Made by a program: the position numbers and the translations under genes. The notes below the pieces were generated by a model that saw only the letters and a list, made by a program, of their open reading frames with translations, made no database searches and was not told the DNA's origin. DNA of 7,724 bases from Verrucomicrobiales bacterium (GTDB lineage: Bacteria > Verrucomicrobiota > Verrucomicrobiia > Limisphaerales > Palsa-1400): the NCBI GenBank assembly GCA_028293405.1, contig JAQGOW010000098.1:1-7724 (forward strand), read 5' to 3'. Shown piece by piece: positions 4,609 to 7,724 of the stretch; the first letter of the stretch is position 1, and each line of letters starts with the position of its first letter.

Positions 4609-6207
4609 ATGATTTCAAACATCATCTCGGCTGAACCCATTTTGGACGATGCGCGTCTGGTTGAATCCGTTCTTAACGGCGACCGCGATGCGTTCACTGA
4701 GCTAGTTAGGAAATATCAGAATCCAATCGCCGCGTTTGCTTACAGTAATTGTGGGGACATCGCGCAAAGCGAGGATCTCGCGCAGGATACTTTTGTCGTT
4801 GCCTGGCGGAAATTGCGCGACCTCAAGGAGCCTTCCAAATTCAAGAGTTGGCTGTTTGGGATTGCGCGCAACTTGATCAATAATTCTGCGCGCAAACAGA
4901 CGCGGAACCCGCTCGCGGCGTCGAGCGAGCTTGATGAAAATTTGACCAGCGCGGCTCCCGCCGGTAATCCAACTGATCACGCCATCACCAAGGAGGAACA
5001 GGCGATTCTTTGGCGGGCGCTGGAACAAATCCCGGAACCTTACCGCGAGCCGCTGGTTCTTTTTTATCGCGAACATCAATCGATCCAGCGCGTGGCTGAC
5101 GTGCTCGATCTGACGGAAGAAGCGACGCGGCAACGGCTCTCGCGCGGGCGGAAGCTTTTGCACGAACGCGTTGTCGCGTTTGTCGAAGGTGCGCTCAAAC
5201 AAACTGCGCCGGACCAGGCTTTCACGGCCGGTGTGCTTGCCGCGATTCCACAGATTGCCACGACGACGGCGACTTTGGGCGCAGCCAAAAGCGCTGCTGG
5301 GAAGACGGCTGCTTCAGTCGGCGTTAAGGTTTTGCTCGTTCCATTTCTTTGGCTGCTCGGCGCGCTTGCGGCCACTTGGGCGTCGATCTTCAAGTTGACG
5401 AGCTCAAAGCGGGAACGAAAAGTTGCCGCGAAATCTGCGCTGGTTTTCTGGAGCTACAATATTGTTTGGGCGGCGTTCTGGAGCGTGCTCCAAGAATATG
5501 GGGATTATGAACATCACAACAAAGCACTGACGTTGACGCTGGTGATCTCGATGGTTCCGTATGCGATTGGGCTCGGCTGGATGTTCCGCTATAACCAGCG
5601 CACACAACGCCGGATCCGTATGGAAGAATCCGGAATGGCGACCGACCCGGGTCTCCTCGGCACCGGAAAACCCTTTGAGTGGCGCAGTCGCCGTGAGTTT
5701 CTCGGTGTCCCGCTTGTGCACGTCCGTTTCAACGCGGACTTCAAAGATAAAACGGCTGCGAAAGGTTGGATTGCTATTGGGACGCGCGCGTATGGTTTGC
5801 TATTTGCGGGGGGCGCGTTTGCAGTGGCGCCGATTAGTTGGGGCGCGTTGGCAATTGGCGTCGTTGGCCTCGGTGGCTTTGGTGTCGGAGTTCTAGCGTT
5901 TGGGGGGTTGAGTATCGGCTACGCGGCAGTTGGCGGAGGTGCGATCGGTTACATGGCTTTCGGCGGATTCACACTTGCGTGGCTTGCGGCATCGGGCGGT
6001 GCTCCCATCGCGCATCACTTTGCGATGGGTGGCGGTGCTTTGGCCGCACATGCGAACGATGACGTCGCACGCGAGTTCTTTAATCACAGCTTTTTCTTTC
6101 GCTACGCCGGTCCGTTCACTCTCGTTATGATCACTGTGTCGTGGCTGCCTGCGCTCGCGACCGTGTGGTTCAAAAAACGATTCGGAAAAGACAAATTACC
6201 GTCGTGA
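4609..6207 (+). CDS. ECF-type sigma-70 factor fused to a membrane domain
   Basis: The 532-residue product is far longer than a plain ECF sigma factor (about 180-200). Residues about 27-96 are sigma region 2 (AFTELVRKYQNPIAAFAYS, EDLAQDTFVVAWRKL, FKSWLFGIARNLINN), which binds core polymerase and the -10 element. Residues about 130-187 are region 4 (ALEQIPEPYREPLVLFYREH, then the helix-turn-helix IQRVADVLDLTEEATRQRLS). A linker (AFTAGVLAAIP) leads to membrane segments at about 240-262, 276-294, 307-326 and 497-521. Between them, residues 411-460 are five back-to-back 10-residue repeats of the form xGGxxxGxxA. The start is fixed by an in-frame TAG three codons upstream; no Shine-Dalgarno sequence is visible. 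The N-terminal half would sit at the inner face of the membrane and presumably be released or signalled to by the C-terminal half (inference). I recall similar fusions in Acidobacteria and Verrucomicrobiota. No anti-sigma gene is adjacent. Confidence 0.88.
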   Translation: MISNIISAEPILDDARLVESVLNGDRDAFTELVRKYQNPIAAFAYSNCGDIAQSEDLAQDTFVVAWRKLRDLKEPSKFKSWLFGIARNLINNSARKQTRNPLAASSELDENLTSAAPAGNPTDHAITKEEQAILWRALEQIPEPYREPLVLFYREHQSIQRVADVLDLTEEATRQRLSRGRKLLHERVVAFVEGALKQTAPDQAFTAGVLAAIPQIATTTATLGAAKSAAGKTAASVGVKVLLVPFLWLLGALAATWASIFKLTSSKRERKVAAKSALVFWSYNIVWAAFWSVLQEYGDYEHHNKALTLTLVISMVPYAIGLGWMFRYNQRTQRRIRMEESGMATDPGLLGTGKPFEWRSRREFLGVPLVHVRFNADFKDKTAAKGWIAIGTRAYGLLFAGGAFAVAPISWGALAIGVVGLGGFGVGVLAFGGLSIGYAAVGGGAIGYMAFGGFTLAWLAASGGAPIAHHFAMGGGALAAHANDDVAREFFNHSFFFRYAGPFTLVMITVSWLPALATVWFKKRFGKDKLPS

Positions 6208-6238
6208 TTCGGGATCCAGGGAAGGAGTCGCTGAGATT

Positions 6239-6267
6239 TTGTCGTGTTAGAACAGCTTAATTGTAAC
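6239..6267 (+). promoter_or_regulatory. Weak candidate promoter of the glycosidase-like gene
   Basis: TTGTCG (6239-6244), a 17-bp spacer and TGTAAC (6262-6267) form a possible -35/-10 pair, each with about four of six matches. Initiation would leave a leader of roughly 13 bases before the ATG at 6288, which has no clear Shine-Dalgarno sequence. The 80-bp gap after the sigma gene has no obvious terminator, so readthrough from that gene is also possible. Confidence 0.25.
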
Positions 6268-6287
6268 TTCGCGGGCTAATATCCGTC

Positions 6288-7553
6288 ATGAGATGGATGA
6301 TTGTGCCGTTGTTCAGCCGTCTTCTACTGGGGTGTTTGTTGCTAGCATCTTTAATGAGCGCGTGGGCGAATCAGGCAGTTATCAATGGTGATGGCGTTCT
6401 TGAGATTGATGGCACAAAGATTTTTCCGATTGGTTTTACTACTTCGCCGCCGCCAAACGGCAAAACGCCACAGGGTAGAAATGGGATTGCGGAGTTGGCC
6501 GACGCAGGTGCGACTTTTTTGCGCGCTGGTCCTTTGGGCGAGCCATGGACGGAGGCACGATGGACCGCTGAGCGGGAAATGGAAGACGCCGCTGCCAAAT
6601 ACGGGATGCATTGTTGGCTGAATTTGCGTGAAGCGGTCGATCTGAAAAAGAATTCGGCGGAACACGAAGCGTTGCTTCGGAAATTGGTGACGACGTTTAG
6701 AGATCATCCCGGCCTTGGTGTCTACAAAGGCGCGGATGAACCGGCGTGGGGCAAGATGAGTGCGGCGGGTACCGATCACGCGTATCAAGTGGTCAAAGCT
6801 TTGGATGCGAACCATCCGCTCGCGCTGATTCAGGCGCCGGATGGTGTGCTGCCTGATTTGTCGAATATCAAACGGTTCAACAGCAGTTGCGATATCGTTG
6901 GTTTTGACGTTTATCCGATTGCTTACCCGCCTGGGCGCCATTCGCAGTACGTTAAAACGAATAGTGAGATCAGCATGGTGGGGGACTGGACGAAAATGGC
7001 GACGGAGATCAGCGGTGGCAAAAAATCTGTTTGGATGACCCTTCAATTTGCATGGAGCGGAGTTGTGAAGAAAAACAAGACGTTGCGGTTTCCTACGTTT
7101 CCCGAGCAGCGATTTATGGCGTATGAGGCGATCATTAACGGCGCGCGCGGTCTGATGTATTTTGGCGGCAACCTAACGCCCGCAATGACGGAGTCGGATA
7201 AAAAACTCGGATGGGCCTGGCATTATTGGGACCAGGTTTTGCGCCGTGTCGTGGAGGAGATCGGCACAAAGAGCCCGCTTTATCCCGCGCTGACGGCGCC
7301 GAATTCAAAGTTGCCGGTGACGGCGAATGGAGAAGGGATTGAGTTTTGTGTGCGTGAAGCTGGCAACGACATTTTTGTCATCGCTTGCAATCGCAGTCAC
7401 AAAACTGAACAGGTAAAATTCAGCGGCCTCGGGTCAGTGACCGGTGAAGCGCCGTTGCTCTTTGAAGAGCCGCGTTCGGTAAAAGCGATAAGCGGCACGT
7501 TCACCGATTGGTTCGGTCCGTTCGAAGTGCACGCTTATCGCTTTACGAAGTAA
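6288..7553 (+). CDS. Secreted glycoside-hydrolase-like TIM-barrel protein
   Basis: The 421-residue product begins with a typical signal peptide (basic start, hydrophobic LLLGCLLLASLM, cleavage expected after AWA at residue 27), so it should act outside the cytoplasm. The mature start VLEIDGTKIFPIGFTTSPP, then GIAELADAGATFLRAG (66-81), KYGMHCWLNL (104-113), HPGLGVYKGADEPAWG (140-155), DIVGFDVYPI (202-211), SVWMTLQFAWSG (247-258) and AIINGARGLMYFGG (281-294) read as successive strands of a beta/alpha barrel. The G-ADEP motif at 148-152 sits where clan A glycosidases hold the acid/base residue, making Glu151 the candidate; the nucleophile is uncertain. Residues from about 345 look like a C-terminal beta-sandwich (FCVREAGNDIFVIACNRS). 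The family (GH2-, GH5- or GH42-like) and substrate cannot be assigned from sequence. It ends five bases before the stop of the convergent leuA. Confidence 0.75.
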   Translation: MRWMIVPLFSRLLLGCLLLASLMSAWANQAVINGDGVLEIDGTKIFPIGFTTSPPPNGKTPQGRNGIAELADAGATFLRAGPLGEPWTEARWTAEREMEDAAAKYGMHCWLNLREAVDLKKNSAEHEALLRKLVTTFRDHPGLGVYKGADEPAWGKMSAAGTDHAYQVVKALDANHPLALIQAPDGVLPDLSNIKRFNSSCDIVGFDVYPIAYPPGRHSQYVKTNSEISMVGDWTKMATEISGGKKSVWMTLQFAWSGVVKKNKTLRFPTFPEQRFMAYEAIINGARGLMYFGGNLTPAMTESDKKLGWAWHYWDQVLRRVVEEIGTKSPLYPALTAPNSKLPVTANGEGIEFCVREAGNDIFVIACNRSHKTEQVKFSGLGSVTGEAPLLFEEPRSVKAISGTFTDWFGPFEVHAYRFTK

Positions 7554-7558
7554 TCGCG

Positions 7559-7724
7559 CTAGGGCTGATTTTGCTTGGGCTTTTTGGCGCGGCCGTCGCA
7601 GAGGAAGCGGTTGACGGCATTCAAATAAGCACGGGCGCTGGCTTCGATGACGTCTGTGCTGGCGCCTTTGCCGGTGACGAGTTCGCCGTCGCCAAAATCT
7701 ACTTTCACCGCAACTTCACCGAGG
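7559..7724 (-). CDS. leuA: 2-isopropylmalate synthase, C-terminal end (partial)
   Basis: Only the last 54 codons are in the window. They read [20 protein letters not shown], then [20 protein letters not shown] and a short charged tail ending at TAG 7561-7559. This matches the end of the LeuA regulatory (allosteric leucine-binding) domain, whose hallmark is [17 protein letters not shown]. The enzyme condenses acetyl-CoA with 3-methyl-2-oxobutanoate to give 2-isopropylmalate, the first committed step of leucine synthesis, in the cytoplasm. The related citramalate/homocitrate synthase families share the domain, but the [11 protein letters not shown] ending fits LeuA best. It is convergent with the glycosidase-like gene, with no terminator hairpin in the five-base gap. 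Confidence 0.85.
   Translation of the reverse strand, partial: LGEVAVKVDFGDGELVTGKGASTDVIEASARAYLNAVNRFLCDGRAKKPKQNQP

Noticed and set aside
4702..5393. Arginine-rich minus-strand frames across the sigma gene
   Set aside because: They are antisense shadows of a well-recognised sigma-factor domain.

Overview
The window most likely comes from a Verrucomicrobiota genome, probably near Limisphaerales/Pedosphaera. This is inferred from the protein families (a small helix-turn-helix protein I associate with that group, an ECF sigma factor fused to a membrane domain, a LeuA C-terminus) and from degenerate intergenic repeats (CACAGAG-type, GAACGT-type, and a CGGCAG palindrome). No marker gene settles the taxonomy.

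Layout. Positions 1-482, minus strand: the N-terminal part of a DUF3486/phage-small-terminase-like DNA-binding protein that runs off the window. It is preceded by a 44-codon upstream ORF that reads through a palindromic element and four 10-bp iterons. Positions 720-910: non-coding repeats. Positions 950-1204, minus: a small putative lipoprotein. Positions 1383-1856, minus: a multi-pass membrane protein with no obvious start codon. Positions 2077-3209, minus: a two-gene operon, a GNAT acetyltransferase followed by a six-helix membrane protein with ATGA overlap; it looks more AT-rich than its surroundings. Positions 3253-3549: non-coding. Positions about 3584-4465, plus: a roughly 880-nt stretch without a credible gene but dense in hairpins, six of them closed by GNRA tetraloops readable only on the plus strand, ending in a strong intrinsic terminator. 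I read this as a large structured non-coding RNA that I cannot assign to a known family; it is the most interesting item here. Positions 4474-4535: a GAACGT-type repeat. Positions 4609-6207, plus: an ECF sigma factor fused to a membrane domain with five exact-length 10-residue glycine-rich repeats. Positions 6288-7553, plus: a secreted glycoside-hydrolase-like TIM-barrel protein. Positions 7559-7724, minus: the C-terminal end of leuA (2-isopropylmalate synthase), convergent with the previous gene.

How the parts relate. Only the GNAT/membrane-protein pair is clearly one transcription unit. The sigma factor carries its own membrane part and has no adjacent anti-sigma gene, so its control may be built in. 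The structured RNA ends about 150 bp before the sigma gene in the same direction, but the terminator makes an independent transcript more likely than a leader. LeuA is ordinary leucine biosynthesis.
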